From an uncultured Pelagibacteraceae bacterium (GTDB lineage: Bacteria > Pseudomonadota > Alphaproteobacteria > Pelagibacterales > Pelagibacteraceae): DNA of 64,000 nt. The stretch covers positions 1-64,000 of the forward strand of contig CACGIZ010000003.1 of NCBI GenBank assembly GCA_902573235.1. Direction: 5' to 3'. Positions 8,703 through 17,907 of the stretch are shown piece after piece (the stretch's first letter is position 1; each line of letters starts with the position of its first letter). Below the pieces are notes generated by a model that ran no database searches, had not been told where the DNA came from, and saw nothing but the letters and a program-made list of their open reading frames with translations. The position numbers and the translations under genes are program-made.

Positions 8703-11700
8703 TATAATTTTGTGGGCATTGGTTTGTCTGTATCAATCTTATATTTTTTAATTGCGTCCTTAGCATATTTAGATGCTATTAATTGTTCTTTAGCTAATAT
8801 ACTCAATCCATATGTAACAACATGTTCCTTATCAACTTCAAAAAAATTTCGTAAATTTTTTCTAGTATCACTTCTGCCAAATCCATCAGTTCCCAATGAA
8901 TAAAAGCTTTTATTAATATATGGTCTTATTTGGTCAGAATTCATTCTCATATAATCGGAAGCTGCTAAAATAGGTCCTTCTGTTTTACCTAAACATTTTT
9001 CAACATAAGGTTTTCTTGGTTCTTTATCTGGATTTAAAAGATTATACCTTTCTACTTCTAAGCCATCTCTTCTCAGCTCATTAAAGCTCGTTACACTCCA
9101 AATTTCACTATCTATTTGATATTCTTTTTGAAGTATTTCAGCACCTGCAATCATTTCTCTTAAAATAGTACCAGATCCCAAAAATTGAATTTTGGTTTTC
9201 TTATGCTTGTTGAACTCTTTAATTTTATACATTCCTTTTAAAATTCCATCCTCACACAATTTATCCTTTGGCATTGCTGGATGAGGATAATTTTCATTCA
9301 TCGTTGTAATATAATAAAAAATATTCTCCTTTTTTTCATGCATCCTTTTTAATCCTTCCCTAAAGATAACTGCTAACTCATAATGAAAAGTCGGATCATA
9401 CGATATACAGTTTGGAATTGTTGATGCCAAAAGATGACTATGACCATCTTGATGTTGTAAGCCCTCACCTGCAAGTGTAGTTCTTCCTGCTGTGGCACCA
9501 ATTAAAAATCCTCTAGACTGACTGTCTGCACCTGCCCATGCAAAGTCACCAATTCTTTGAAAGCCAAACATAGAATAAAAAAGATAAATAGGTATCATTT
9601 CAATATCATGGTTTGTGTATGAAGTCCCTGCTGCAATCCATGAAGACATTGCACCAGCTTCATTAATACCTTCCTCTAAAACTTGCCCACTTTTTTCCTC
9701 TCTATATGAACTTAATTGCGCTGAGTCCTCTGGTTCATATTTTTGTCCTTCATGTGCATAAATACCAATTTTTTGAAAAAATCCTTCCATACCAAATGTT
9801 CTAGCTTCATCAGGAATAATTGGTACTAATCTTGGGGCAACATTTTTATCTCTTAAAAGATTTGTTAACATTCTAACTAAAGCCATTGTTGTAGACATTT
9901 CTTTTGTTCCTGTAGACTCTTTCATATTGTCAAAAATATCTTTTGGAGGTGCTTTAATTGGTTTTGCGTAAGTAGTTCTTTCCGGAATAAAACCTCCTAA
10001 TTGAAGTCTTCTTTCTTTAATGTATTTTGCTTCTGGAGAGTTAGAATCTGGTTTATAATATTCTATATTTTTTACTTGTTTATCTGTTAAAGGTACATCA
10101 AATCGATCTCTATAATACATTAAATCATCAATATCTAATTTTTTTGTTTGATGTGTTGTATTGACACTTTCTCCACTTTTACCCATTCCATAACCTTTTA
10201 TTGTCTTAGCAATTACAACTGTAGGACTTCCAATATTTTTTGATGCTTTGTCATACGCTGCAAAAACTTTATGCGGGTCGTGACCCCCTCTATTTAATCT
10301 CCAAATATCTTTATCAGAAAGACTAGACACAAGCTCTTGGGTCTCTGGGTATTTTCCAAAAAACTTTTCTCTTACATAAGCACCATCTCTTGCTTTCATG
10401 GCTTGATATTCACCATCCACAGTCTCATTCATTGTTTTTACAAGATGCCCTGTTTTGTCGTTTGCTAATAATGGATCCCAATATGAACCCCAAATTACTT
10501 TAATAACATTCCAACCTGCCCCTCTAAAAATTCCTTCTAACTCCTGTATAATTTTTCCATTACCTCTTACAGGCCCATCTAATCTCTGTAGATTACAATT
10601 AACTACAAATATTAAATTATCTAAGTTTTCTCTAGCTGCTAAACCAATAGCACCTAAAGACTCTGGCTCATCCATTTCTCCATCACCTAAAAATGCCCAA
10701 ACTTTTCTTCCTTCATCTTTTATTAATCCTCTATTAATTAAATACTTCATATATCTAGCTTGATAGATTGCTAACATTGGACCTAACCCCATTGAAACTG
10801 TAGGAAATTGCCAAAAGTTTGGCATTAACCAAGGGTGTGGATAAGAGGACAAACCACCAGGATTAACTTCTTGCCTAAAACTATCTAATTGTTTTTCATT
10901 AAGCCTTCCCTCTAGAAAAGCTCTAGCATACATCCCTGGGGCACTATGACCTTGAAAATAAACAAGATCACCTCCGAATTTATTATTTTTAGCTCTCCAA
11001 AAATGATTCATACCAACATCATAAAGAGTTGCTGCAGATGCAAACGTTCCAATATGACCTCCAAGCTCAGGAAATTTTTTATTAGCTCTTACGACCATTG
11101 CCGCAGCGTTCCATCTAATCAGCGACCTAATTCTTCTTTCTATGTTTTGATCGCCATTAGATTTCTTCTCTTCACTTACCGGAATCGTATTTATATAAGG
11201 CGTATTTTGTGTGTATGGTATATTAGCTCCCTCCATATATGCCTTATTGATTAATTCTTTAATTAAATAGTGTGCTCTTTGATTACCATCTTTTTCAATA
11301 ACTGCTGAAAGAGATTCAAGCCATTCATTCGTTTCTAGTGGATCAACATCACCCTCACTTACAACTTGAATTATTCCTGGCTTTTGCCTATTTGTTTTCT
11401 GTTCAAATATTTTTTGTTCTGGATTTTTTTTTAAGTATTTTTCAGCTTCTTGAATTATGTTTTCAGTATTTTTTGGTACATCATTTGAATTCTCATATTT
11501 TTTCTCAATATTTGTTATACTTAGAAGTAAATCACCTTTTGAAACTTTATCTCCAACTTTTACTGAAATAGACTCAATCTTTCCAGAAAATATAGATGGT
11601 ATTTCAACGCTAGACTTATCACTTTCTATTGTTACCACAGGATCATTTTCTTTAATTTCTTGACCTTGTTTTACAAGTAATTCTATTACTTCAACATTTT

Positions 11701-11740
11701 CAAAATCACCGATGTCAGGAACTAATAATTTTTCACTCAT
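8702..11740 (-). CDS. aceE: Pyruvate dehydrogenase E1 (homodimeric type) with N-terminal lipoyl domain
   Basis: This 1012-aa protein decarboxylates pyruvate with thiamine diphosphate. From about residue 131 it aligns closely with E. coli AceE, beginning at VDPLETNEWLESL. The thiamine motif is GDGEMDEPES at 352-361 followed by NCNLQRLDGP. Residues 1-75 are an additional lipoyl domain (lipoyl Lys42 in ESDKSSVE), joined by a charged 55-residue linker. No methionine occurs between the linker and residue 169, so a separate E1 start is unlikely and the fusion appears genuine. The lipoyl domain closely resembles that of the neighbouring E2, which suggests duplication within the operon. Confidence 0.96.
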   Translation of the reverse strand: MSEKLLVPDIGDFENVEVIELLVKQGQEIKENDPVVTIESDKSSVEIPSIFSGKIESISVKVGDKVSKGDLLLSITNIEKKYENSNDVPKNTENIIQEAEKYLKKNPEQKIFEQKTNRQKPGIIQVVSEGDVDPLETNEWLESLSAVIEKDGNQRAHYLIKELINKAYMEGANIPYTQNTPYINTIPVSEEKKSNGDQNIERRIRSLIRWNAAAMVVRANKKFPELGGHIGTFASAATLYDVGMNHFWRAKNNKFGGDLVYFQGHSAPGMYARAFLEGRLNEKQLDSFRQEVNPGGLSSYPHPWLMPNFWQFPTVSMGLGPMLAIYQARYMKYLINRGLIKDEGRKVWAFLGDGEMDEPESLGAIGLAARENLDNLIFVVNCNLQRLDGPVRGNGKIIQELEGIFRGAGWNVIKVIWGSYWDPLLANDKTGHLVKTMNETVDGEYQAMKARDGAYVREKFFGKYPETQELVSSLSDKDIWRLNRGGHDPHKVFAAYDKASKNIGSPTVVIAKTIKGYGMGKSGESVNTTHQTKKLDIDDLMYYRDRFDVPLTDKQVKNIEYYKPDSNSPEAKYIKERRLQLGGFIPERTTYAKPIKAPPKDIFDNMKESTGTKEMSTTMALVRMLTNLLRDKNVAPRLVPIIPDEARTFGMEGFFQKIGIYAHEGQKYEPEDSAQLSSYREEKSGQVLEEGINEAGAMSSWIAAGTSYTNHDIEMIPIYLFYSMFGFQRIGDFAWAGADSQSRGFLIGATAGRTTLAGEGLQHQDGHSHLLASTIPNCISYDPTFHYELAVIFREGLKRMHEKKENIFYYITTMNENYPHPAMPKDKLCEDGILKGMYKIKEFNKHKKTKIQFLGSGTILREMIAGAEILQKEYQIDSEIWSVTSFNELRRDGLEVERYNLLNPDKEPRKPYVEKCLGKTEGPILAASDYMRMNSDQIRPYINKSFYSLGTDGFGRSDTRKNLRNFFEVDKEHVVTYGLSILAKEQLIASKYAKDAIKKYKIDTDKPMPTKL

Positions 11741-11875
11741 TTTTTTTGTTTATACACTATTAAAATAAAGTTGATCTGTAATTTTAACACATTCTGCTCA
11801 ATTTTTTGACACTCTTTAGGTACATGCTTCAAAAATGATTAAAAAGTTATTAAAAACACTCATTCAACCAAAAGA

Positions 11876-11895
11876 TAGCACCTATATAGATGCTA
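11876..11895 (-). terminator. Weak terminator-like hairpin after thiolase
   Basis: Read on the minus strand, eight pairs (one G/U) form around a 4-base loop, followed by TCTTTT. It lies between the thiolase stop and the aceE start. The stem is AT-rich and the T-run short, so termination is uncertain. Confidence 0.35.
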
Positions 11896-11940
11896 AAATA
11901 TGGATACAAAAAATTTTATTAGAGGAGAAATATGGAAAGA

Positions 11941-13125
11941 TTAATTCTTAATTCTCTCAATACATAAAGCTATACCCATTCCTCCGCCAATACAAAGTGT
12001 TGCACAACCTTTATTCTTTTTTTGTCTTTTTAATTCATGAGTTAGAGTAACAAGTATTCTTGCCCCAGAAGCACCAATAGGATGGCCAAGGGCTATTGCT
12101 CCACCATTAACATTTACTTTTTTTTGATCGATACCCAATTCACGAATTACAGCAATACTTTGAGCGGCAAAAGCTTCATTAATTTCAAATAAATCAATAT
12201 CATTAAGATTCCAATTTGCTTTTTTAGTTGCTTCTCGCACAGCTTCGATGGGTCCTAAGCCCATTAAAGAAGGATCTACTCCAACTGAAGCCCAAGAAAC
12301 TATTTTTGCAAGAGGCTCTATAGATTTTTTTTCTGCTTCTTCTTTAGATGTCAGAAATAAAGCTGCTGCACCATCATTTATACCTGAAGAATTTCCAGGC
12401 GTGACAGTTCCATTATCTTTGAAGACTGTTTTTAACTTTTCTAAATCAGATATCTTTAAGCCTATTCTTGGATGTTCATCTTTTTTCAAAATAGCATTTT
12501 TGAGATTTATCTTGATTATTTCATCTTCAAACTTATCATTAATTATTGCCAGTTCTGTTTTTTTTTGTGAATTAAAAGCATACTGATCTTGTTCTGCTCT
12601 AGATATATCAAATTTTCTAGAAATATTTTCAGCTGTAACTCCCATATGATAATTATTAAATGCATCTATTAAACCATCATTGATCATTGTATCTGATAAA
12701 TCTTTTTCAGTAATTTTTTCTTTATCTCTAAAAAAAATTGAATGAGGTGCAATAGACATATTTTCTTGTCCTCCTGAAATCACATTTTTAGACTCACCTA
12801 ATTTTATTGATTGAAAGCCTGATATCACAGCTCTAAGTCCAGAACCACAAACTTGATTGACTATATAAGCTGGTTTTGAAATTGGTATACCTGCGTTTAC
12901 AGCAGCTTGTCTTGCTGGATTTTGTCCCTCACCAGCTGTCAATACTTGGCCCATTATTACCTCGTCAACCTCATCATTATTAAACTTAGATTTTTTCAAA
13001 ACTTCTTTAATAACTATAGATCCAAGCTGATTAGATCTTATTTTTTTCAATGAACCATTATAAGTACCGATTGGTGTTCTTACAGCACTAACAATAACTA
13101 CTTCTTTTAATTTATTGACCATCAA
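11941..13125 (-). CDS. Acetyl-CoA acetyltransferase (thiolase)
   Basis: This 394-aa thiolase condenses two acetyl-CoA molecules to acetoacetyl-CoA, or runs in reverse. The acylated nucleophile is Cys93 in NQVCGSG. The C-terminal catalytic residues are His348 in GHPIGASGA and Cys378 in CIGGGMG. The length and the biosynthetic-type spacing match AtoB/PhaA. No phaB or phaC gene is nearby, so a role in polyhydroxybutyrate cannot be claimed; ketone-body or amino-acid catabolism and supply of acetoacetyl-CoA are alternatives. It lies upstream of aceE on the same strand with a 200-base gap containing a weak terminator-like hairpin, so it is probably a separate unit. Confidence 0.93.
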   Translation of the reverse strand: MMVNKLKEVVIVSAVRTPIGTYNGSLKKIRSNQLGSIVIKEVLKKSKFNNDEVDEVIMGQVLTAGEGQNPARQAAVNAGIPISKPAYIVNQVCGSGLRAVISGFQSIKLGESKNVISGGQENMSIAPHSIFFRDKEKITEKDLSDTMINDGLIDAFNNYHMGVTAENISRKFDISRAEQDQYAFNSQKKTELAIINDKFEDEIIKINLKNAILKKDEHPRIGLKISDLEKLKTVFKDNGTVTPGNSSGINDGAAALFLTSKEEAEKKSIEPLAKIVSWASVGVDPSLMGLGPIEAVREATKKANWNLNDIDLFEINEAFAAQSIAVIRELGIDQKKVNVNGGAIALGHPIGASGARILVTLTHELKRQKKNKGCATLCIGGGMGIALCIERIKN

Positions 13126-13170
13126 ATTTAAATTTGTCTTATAGTTAAAAAATACTTAATATTAATATAC

Positions 13171-13176
13171 TATAAT
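13171..13176 (+). promoter_or_regulatory. Candidate -10 element for tRNA-Arg
   Basis: A perfect TATAAT ends 16 bases before the tRNA 5' end. No convincing -35 box is seen at the right spacing. Confidence 0.4.
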
Positions 13177-13192
13177 TAAATAAAATTAAAAT

Positions 13193-13269
13193 GCGCCTGT
13201 AGCTCAACTGGATAGAGCGCTTGGCTACGGACCAGGAGGTTCTGGGTTCGACTCCTAGCAGGCGCACCA
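13193..13269 (+). tRNA. tRNA-Arg (anticodon ACG)
   Basis: The cloverleaf folds with acceptor GCGCCTG/CAGGCGC, D stem GCTC/GAGC, anticodon stem CTTGG/CCAGG around the loop CTACGGA (anticodon ACG), and a T arm CTGGG-TTCGACT-CCTAG. The 3' CCA is encoded. A34 would be deaminated to inosine, reading CGU/CGC/CGA. Confidence 0.97.
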
Positions 13270-13285
13270 TTATAAGGAAATAAAT

Positions 13286-13384
13286 ATGTTTGATTGGCTT
13301 ATAAAAATTTCTCTTCAAAAATCAGTGATATATTTCTTTCTATTAATTTTTATAATTTTATTAATCTTAACTTTTGTACTATAA
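13286..13384 (+). CDS. Small single-pass membrane protein (32 aa)
   Basis: This 32-codon frame begins MFDWLIKISLQKS and continues as one hydrophobic stretch of about 18 residues, typical of a single membrane helix with a short polar N-terminus. An AAGGA Shine-Dalgarno-like sequence lies about 7 bases upstream of the ATG. It fits exactly between tRNA-Arg (16 bases upstream) and the thioesterase (6 bases downstream), suggesting co-expression with the latter. I do not recognise a family and assign no function. Moderate confidence, because AT-rich DNA makes short hydrophobic frames by chance. Confidence 0.5.
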   Translation: MFDWLIKISLQKSVIYFFLLIFIILLILTFVL

Positions 13385-13390
13385 AAAAAT

Positions 13391-13816
13391 ATGTCGAAAA
13401 AATTTGAACAAATTAGTTTAAAACCAGGTTTTATGAAACATAATGGTGGTATCATGTTTAGGAGTATTTCCGAGACCGAGTATGAATTTAAGTCTAAAAT
13501 AAATGAAAATCATCTAAATGCTGCTGGAATTACACATGGTGGATATCTTTCTGCATTGGTAGATGCTGGAGCTGGAACAGCAGCGCATCGTTCAGCAGAT
13601 AATGCTCCTTGTGTAACTATTTCTTTAGACCTTAAATTTATTGGTGTATCAAAAAAAGATGATGAGATAATTGGTCATGTCAAAATTTTAAAAAAAACAA
13701 AAACACTAGTATTTTTATTTTGTGAATTAAAATGTAACAACAAAACAATAACCTCAGCTTCTGGAGTTTGGAAAATTTTGAAAATCAAACCTTCAGAGCT
13801 TGGTCCTGGTGGTTAA
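13391..13816 (+). CDS. PaaI-family hotdog-fold thioesterase
   Basis: This 141-aa protein has the hotdog-fold pattern of PaaI/YbgC-like acyl-CoA thioesterases: NAAGITHGGYLSALVDAGAG around residues 43-62, where the HGG and following acidic residue mark the active-site helix. The natural thioester is unknown; relatives cleave aryl- or medium-chain acyl-CoAs. It follows a tiny membrane-protein gene by 6 bases, and 164 bases without a convincing gene separate it from the helicase. Confidence 0.85.
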   Translation: MSKKFEQISLKPGFMKHNGGIMFRSISETEYEFKSKINENHLNAAGITHGGYLSALVDAGAGTAAHRSADNAPCVTISLDLKFIGVSKKDDEIIGHVKILKKTKTLVFLFCELKCNNKTITSASGVWKILKIKPSELGPGG

Positions 13817-13980
13817 TTTTTATTAAGTGTTTTTATATTAAATCAATGTTAGACTTAATTTAAATAATTTTTTAAAATGAGAACTTTTTTTCCTCTGATT
13901 CGGTCTTGTTTTAGACTATTTTTGTTCTTATAAGCTAACAACATCTAGTAGGTAAAAAAAAGAATATACTAAAGATAGGA

Positions 13981-16458
13981 ATGACTAAAAATAAAATAAC
14001 AGCGGTTCTTGGACCTACAAATACAGGAAAAACACATTTAGCTATAGAAACAATGTTGTCCTTTGATAATGGGATGATTGGTTTTCCATTAAGATTACTA
14101 GCCAGAGAAGTCTATGACAAAATTGTAAAAAAAATTGGATTAGATAAAGTTGCATTAATAACTGGTGAGGAAAAAATTATTCCCTCAAACGCTAAATACT
14201 TTCTTTGCACTGTGGAGTCTATGCCTATAGATAAACATTTAGATTTTGTTGGAGTGGATGAAATTCAAATGTGCTCAGATCAAGAACGTGGACATATTTT
14301 TACAGACCGACTTTTAAATATGAGAGGGAATAAATTAACAATGTTAATGGGTTCTAATACCATTAAAAATATCATATCAAAATTAGATGACGATATAGAG
14401 TTTATAAACAGAAATAGATTATCTAAACTTACATACTCAGGTCATAAAAAGATTTCAAGAATTGACAGAAAAACAGCAATTATAGCCTTTTCAGCAGAGG
14501 AAGTTTACGCAATAGCAGAGCTTATTAGAAGACAAAAAGGTGGTGCTGCTATTGTAATGGGTTCACTTAGTCCAAAGACAAGAAATGCTCAAGTAGATTT
14601 ATATCAATCTGGTGATGTTGATTTTTTAGTTGCTACTGATGCAATTGGGATGGGAATAAATATGGATTTAGATCATGTTTATTTTTCTAATCTTAAAAAG
14701 TTTGATGGAAGAAAATCCAGAAGATTGAATTTATCAGAAATTGGACAAATTGCTGGCCGAGCTGGTAGATATTTAAATGATGGAAGTTTTGGTATTACCG
14801 GAGATTGCAAAGAAATCAATTCTGAGGAAGTTGATTTACTTGAGAACCATAAATTTGGGGAAATTCAGACATTATTTTATAGAAACTCAAATTTAAACTT
14901 TGATAACTCTGAAGCATTAATTAAATCACTAGATGAGAAACCATATCAAACTTGGCTAAGAAAAATAAATGAATGTATTGACGAAAAGGCACTTAAATAC
15001 TTTTTAAAAGACAAACATTTTGAAAATATTAAATTTACACGTCAAAACTTAAATCTTTTATGGGAGTGTTGTCAAATACCTGATTTTGTGAAGAAGACTT
15101 ACGGAAATCACTATGAAGTTATAGGAAACGTTTTCAAATTCTTAACTACTAAAAAAAGGAAAATAAATGAAGATTTTATGAGGCTACAGCTAATGAAATT
15201 AGATAAATTAGAGGGAAATGTAGATTCCTTATCGAATAGAATTGCAAATGTAAGAACTTGGTCTTATGTTTCAAATAAAAATAACTGGGTAGAAAATCAA
15301 AATTATTGGATTGAAAAAACAAAATTATTAGAAGATAAACTTTCGGATAGACTCCATGAAGAACTCACTAAAACATTTATTGATAAACGAGCTAGCGTAC
15401 TTGCAAGAGGTTTAAAACAAGATATGGAATTTGATACAAAAATTTTAGATAACAATGAAGTAATGATTGATGATCAATTTATTGGAAGAATAAACGGTTT
15501 AAAATTACAATTAGATTTGAAAAAAGGTGCACTAGAAACGGACATCAAATCTCTAAAAAAAGCTGCCAGACAAACCGTTGGTCCTGAATTAGAAAAAAGA
15601 ATCGAAATGATTATTGATACAGGATTAATAGAACTAAAAGATGACTTCAAAATTTACTGGAATAAATTTCCAATAGGTAAATTAACTTCTGGAAAAGATT
15701 ATCTATGTCCAAATATTGAACTTATAGTCGATGATATTTTAGAAAATAATCAAAAATTTAAATTGATTCAATTTTTAGAAAAATGGATTAAAAATAAAAT
15801 TGAAACTGTTTTAAAAAGCCTTGTTGATATTAAAGATATAAAAGAAAGAAATTCTTCTATTAAAGCACTTGCTTTTCAGCTTTATGAAAAAAATGGTGTT
15901 TTAAAAAGAGAACAGGTTTCTGAATATCTTAAAAATCTTGGTCAAGAAGAAAGAAAAGTGTTAAGAGGACTTGGAGTAAAATTTGGAAGATATCATATTT
16001 TCTTACACAGATTAATCAAACCTGAGCCAGTATCATTAAGAACTCTTCTGTGGAAAAACTTTAATCAAAAATATTTTAATTTAAAACCACCCACTTTCGG
16101 CTTAAATTTTTTGGAGGATAAAGAAAAAAATAAAAATTTTATGTTGTTATGTGGATTTGAAAAATTTGATAATTTTTTTATAAGAATTGACATTTTAGAA
16201 AGGTTGTTTATGAAAATAATTAATTCAAATACTGAAATCAATAAAGAAATAAAGATGACAGCAGAAATGTTAAATTTATTGGGATGTACTAAAGATAATT
16301 TTAAAAAACTACTTAAAAAAATGAACTATAAAATTACAGAAAAAAATGGTGAAATTTTATTTAGATATAATCCATCTAAAAATATCAAGAAAACTTTCAA
16401 TAAAAAAACCTCTAAAGAAAATCCTTTTGGAGTTTTAAAAAGTTTAAACTTAAATTAA
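13981..16458 (+). CDS. SUV3-like ATP-dependent RNA helicase
   Basis: This 825-aa protein is a superfamily 2 helicase of the SUV3 type found in Alphaproteobacteria and mitochondria. Motif I is GPTNTGKTH (11-19), the DExH-like motif II is VDEIQM, and motif VI is QIAGRAGRY. A long C-terminal region follows, in which FGRYHIFLHRLIKPEP matches the SUV3 family pattern. Mitochondrial SUV3 unwinds RNA for PNPase; the bacterial role is less clear but RNA turnover is likely. It heads a run helicase-TerB-fdxA-CarD, close to the alphaproteobacterial order, in which an S4 RNA-binding gene often sits where the TerB-like gene is here. The ATG is preceded by GATAGGA. Confidence 0.9.
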   Translation: MTKNKITAVLGPTNTGKTHLAIETMLSFDNGMIGFPLRLLAREVYDKIVKKIGLDKVALITGEEKIIPSNAKYFLCTVESMPIDKHLDFVGVDEIQMCSDQERGHIFTDRLLNMRGNKLTMLMGSNTIKNIISKLDDDIEFINRNRLSKLTYSGHKKISRIDRKTAIIAFSAEEVYAIAELIRRQKGGAAIVMGSLSPKTRNAQVDLYQSGDVDFLVATDAIGMGINMDLDHVYFSNLKKFDGRKSRRLNLSEIGQIAGRAGRYLNDGSFGITGDCKEINSEEVDLLENHKFGEIQTLFYRNSNLNFDNSEALIKSLDEKPYQTWLRKINECIDEKALKYFLKDKHFENIKFTRQNLNLLWECCQIPDFVKKTYGNHYEVIGNVFKFLTTKKRKINEDFMRLQLMKLDKLEGNVDSLSNRIANVRTWSYVSNKNNWVENQNYWIEKTKLLEDKLSDRLHEELTKTFIDKRASVLARGLKQDMEFDTKILDNNEVMIDDQFIGRINGLKLQLDLKKGALETDIKSLKKAARQTVGPELEKRIEMIIDTGLIELKDDFKIYWNKFPIGKLTSGKDYLCPNIELIVDDILENNQKFKLIQFLEKWIKNKIETVLKSLVDIKDIKERNSSIKALAFQLYEKNGVLKREQVSEYLKNLGQEERKVLRGLGVKFGRYHIFLHRLIKPEPVSLRTLLWKNFNQKYFNLKPPTFGLNFLEDKEKNKNFMLLCGFEKFDNFFIRIDILERLFMKIINSNTEINKEIKMTAEMLNLLGCTKDNFKKLLKKMNYKITEKNGEILFRYNPSKNIKKTFNKKTSKENPFGVLKSLNLN

Positions 16459-16463
16459 AACCA

Positions 16464-16877
16464 ATGTTTTTTAAAAAAACTAAAAAAAAAGATAACCATG
16501 AGTATCTTACTAAAATTGCAGCTTTATTAATACATGCTGCAAAAATAGATGAAAATTTTTCTTCTATTGAAAAGAATATTATTAAACAAACATTATTAAA
16601 AATTGGCGCAAATAGTGAAAATATTGAAGAAATTATTAAAGGTGCAGAAAAAATTGAAGAAAATTCAAATCAAATCTTAGATTTTACAAAAGAGGTTAAA
16701 AACATGGATGAAAAAAATAAAATCGAAATTGTCGAAACTTTATGGAAAATTATATATTCTAATAAAATTGCAGACAACTATGAAACTAACCTAATGCGAA
16801 GACTTGCGGGGCTATTATACATTGACAACAAAATTATGGGGGATATCAAAGAAAAAATAAAAAAAGAAAATTTTTAA
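16464..16877 (+). CDS. TerB-like domain protein
   Basis: This 137-aa all-helical protein matches the TerB/DjlA-N-like domain: a repeated acidic helix pattern with [19 protein letters not shown] near residues 17-35 and a second half carrying [20 protein letters not shown]. TerB-like domains are thought to bind metal or sit at the membrane face; the function here is unknown and need not involve tellurite. It starts 6 bases after the helicase and its stop overlaps the fdxA start (TAATG), so it is surely part of the operon. Confidence 0.78.
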   Translation: MFFKKTKKKDNHEYLTKIAALLIHAAKIDENFSSIEKNIIKQTLLKIGANSENIEEIIKGAEKIEENSNQILDFTKEVKNMDEKNKIEIVETLWKIIYSNKIADNYETNLMRRLAGLLYIDNKIMGDIKEKIKKENF

Positions 16878-17203
16878 TGACTTATATAGTTAATGAAAAA
16901 TGTATAAAATGTAAGTTAATGGATTGTGTTGAAGTTTGTCCTGTTGATTGCTTTTATGAAGGTAAAAATATGCTTGTAATTAAACCGGATGAGTGTATAG
17001 ATTGTGGCGTTTGTGAACCAGAATGTCCTGTAGATGCTATTAAATCAGATACAGAACCTGGAAGTGAAATGTGGTTAGAAATCAATAAAAAATATTCTGA
17101 AATCTGGCCAAATATTAGTGAAAAAAAAGATCCACCCTTGGATCACAAAAAATATAAAGATGAGCAAGATAAGTTTAAAAAATATTTTAAAGAAAACCTT
17201 TAA
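16877..17203 (+). CDS. fdxA: Ferredoxin FdxA, 7Fe type
   Basis: This 108-aa ferredoxin carries one 3Fe-4S and one 4Fe-4S cluster as judged from the cysteine pattern: [17 protein letters not shown] at the N-terminus, then [16 protein letters not shown]. It is a soluble low-potential electron carrier; partners are unknown. The gene sits between the TerB-like gene (one-base overlap) and CarD, an adjacency conserved in many Alphaproteobacteria. The stop codon TAA runs directly into an 11-base A tract that affects the reading frame of the downstream CarD gene. Confidence 0.95.
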   Translation: MTYIVNEKCIKCKLMDCVEVCPVDCFYEGKNMLVIKPDECIDCGVCEPECPVDAIKSDTEPGSEMWLEINKKYSEIWPNISEKKDPPLDHKKYKDEQDKFKKYFKENL

Positions 17204-17907
17204 AAAAAAAAACTGTCAAAAAAGTAAAAAAAAAAGTAGTTAAAATTAAATTTACTAAAACAAAAAAGAAGTTTCCTAAAGTTAAAAAAATTATTAAATC
17301 AAGATTAAAAAAAAACGATAAGAAAAAACAAATAAAAGTTGAAACAAAAAATTCTGATACTAAATCAGATAACTTAAGAATTTCCAAAAGTAATGAGGTA
17401 AAACCTGAAATTAAAAAAGTTAAAAAACAAGCAACTGAAAAAAGAGAATATAAAATAAAAGATTATGTGGTTTATCCAAAACATGGCGTGGGACAAATAA
17501 GTGAGTTTAAAAAAATTAATATTGGTGGAATTGACGTAGAAACCTACGTGATAAAATTTGAGAAAGATAAAGCTAATGGAATGGTGCCAGTAAATAAACA
17601 ATCTCATTTAAGAGCTTTGGCAACCATCAACCAAGTTAACAAATGTATCTCAATCTTAAAAAGTAAACCTAAAATAAAAAGATCTATGTGGAGTAGGAGA
17701 GCTCAGGAATATGAGTCAAAAATATCATCTGGAAAAATTTACGAATTGGCAGAAGTTGTAAGAGATTTAAATAAAGGTGATGATCTTATGGTAGATCAGT
17801 CTTACAGTGAAAGGCAGCTTTTCGAAAAAGCTTATGAAAGAATATTATCTGAATTTAAAATCATATTAAATATCTCCATAGAGGATACTCAAAAAAAAAT
17901 TAGATAA
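17191..17907 (+). CDS. carD: CarD/CdnL-family transcription regulator, frame interrupted at both ends by poly-A tracts
   Basis: CarD/CdnL proteins bind RNA polymerase beta and stabilise open complexes at rRNA and housekeeping promoters. The RNAP-interacting domain is clear from [14 protein letters not shown] (about 17458-17499), followed by the helical DNA-binding half ending ...[13 protein letters not shown]. The open frame extends upstream through about 85 Lys-rich codons but contains no ATG, GTG, TTG or CTG before GTG 17467. That GTG lies inside the first strand of the domain, so it is a poor start. Dropping one A from the A11 tract at 17202-17212 would join the frame to an ATG at 17160. 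Dropping one A from the A9 tract at 17891-17899 would extend the C-terminus to 18028. See the findings for slippage versus sequence error. Confidence 0.8.
   Translation, partial: RKPLKKKTVKKVKKKVVKIKFTKTKKKFPKVKKIIKSRLKKNDKKKQIKVETKNSDTKSDNLRISKSNEVKPEIKKVKKQATEKREYKIKDYVVYPKHGVGQISEFKKINIGGIDVETYVIKFEKDKANGMVPVNKQSHLRALATINQVNKCISILKSKPKIKRSMWSRRAQEYESKISSGKIYELAEVVRDLNKGDDLMVDQSYSERQLFEKAYERILSEFKIILNISIEDTQKKIR
17202..17212. repeat. A11 homopolymer at the 5' end of carD
   Basis: Eleven consecutive A residues immediately follow the T of the fdxA stop. Length variation here decides whether an upstream ATG (17160) is in frame with CarD. Confidence 0.9.
17891..17899. repeat. A9 homopolymer at the 3' end of carD
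   Basis: Nine consecutive A residues lie 8 bases before the CarD stop. With eight A residues the frame reads on as [10 protein letters not shown]... for 42 more codons. Confidence 0.9.

Noticed and set aside
10836-10844. TGTGGATAA, a perfect DnaA-box sequence
   Set aside because: It is a single copy inside the aceE coding region and is explained by the codons there.
11835-11951. 38-codon plus-strand frame starting MIKKLLKTLIQPKDS between aceE and the thiolase
   Set aside because: No good ribosome-binding site, it contains a terminator-like hairpin that serves the opposite strand, and it runs antisense into the thiolase 3' end. It may be real but I cannot support it.
13876-13932. 18-codon frame MRTFFPLIRSCFRLFLFL upstream of the helicase, possible leader peptide
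   Set aside because: No clustered control codons, no attenuator structure around it, and such short hydrophobic frames are common in AT-rich DNA.
16464-16877. Tellurite-resistance function for the TerB-like protein
   Set aside because: No other ter genes are present; the domain alone does not imply tellurite resistance.
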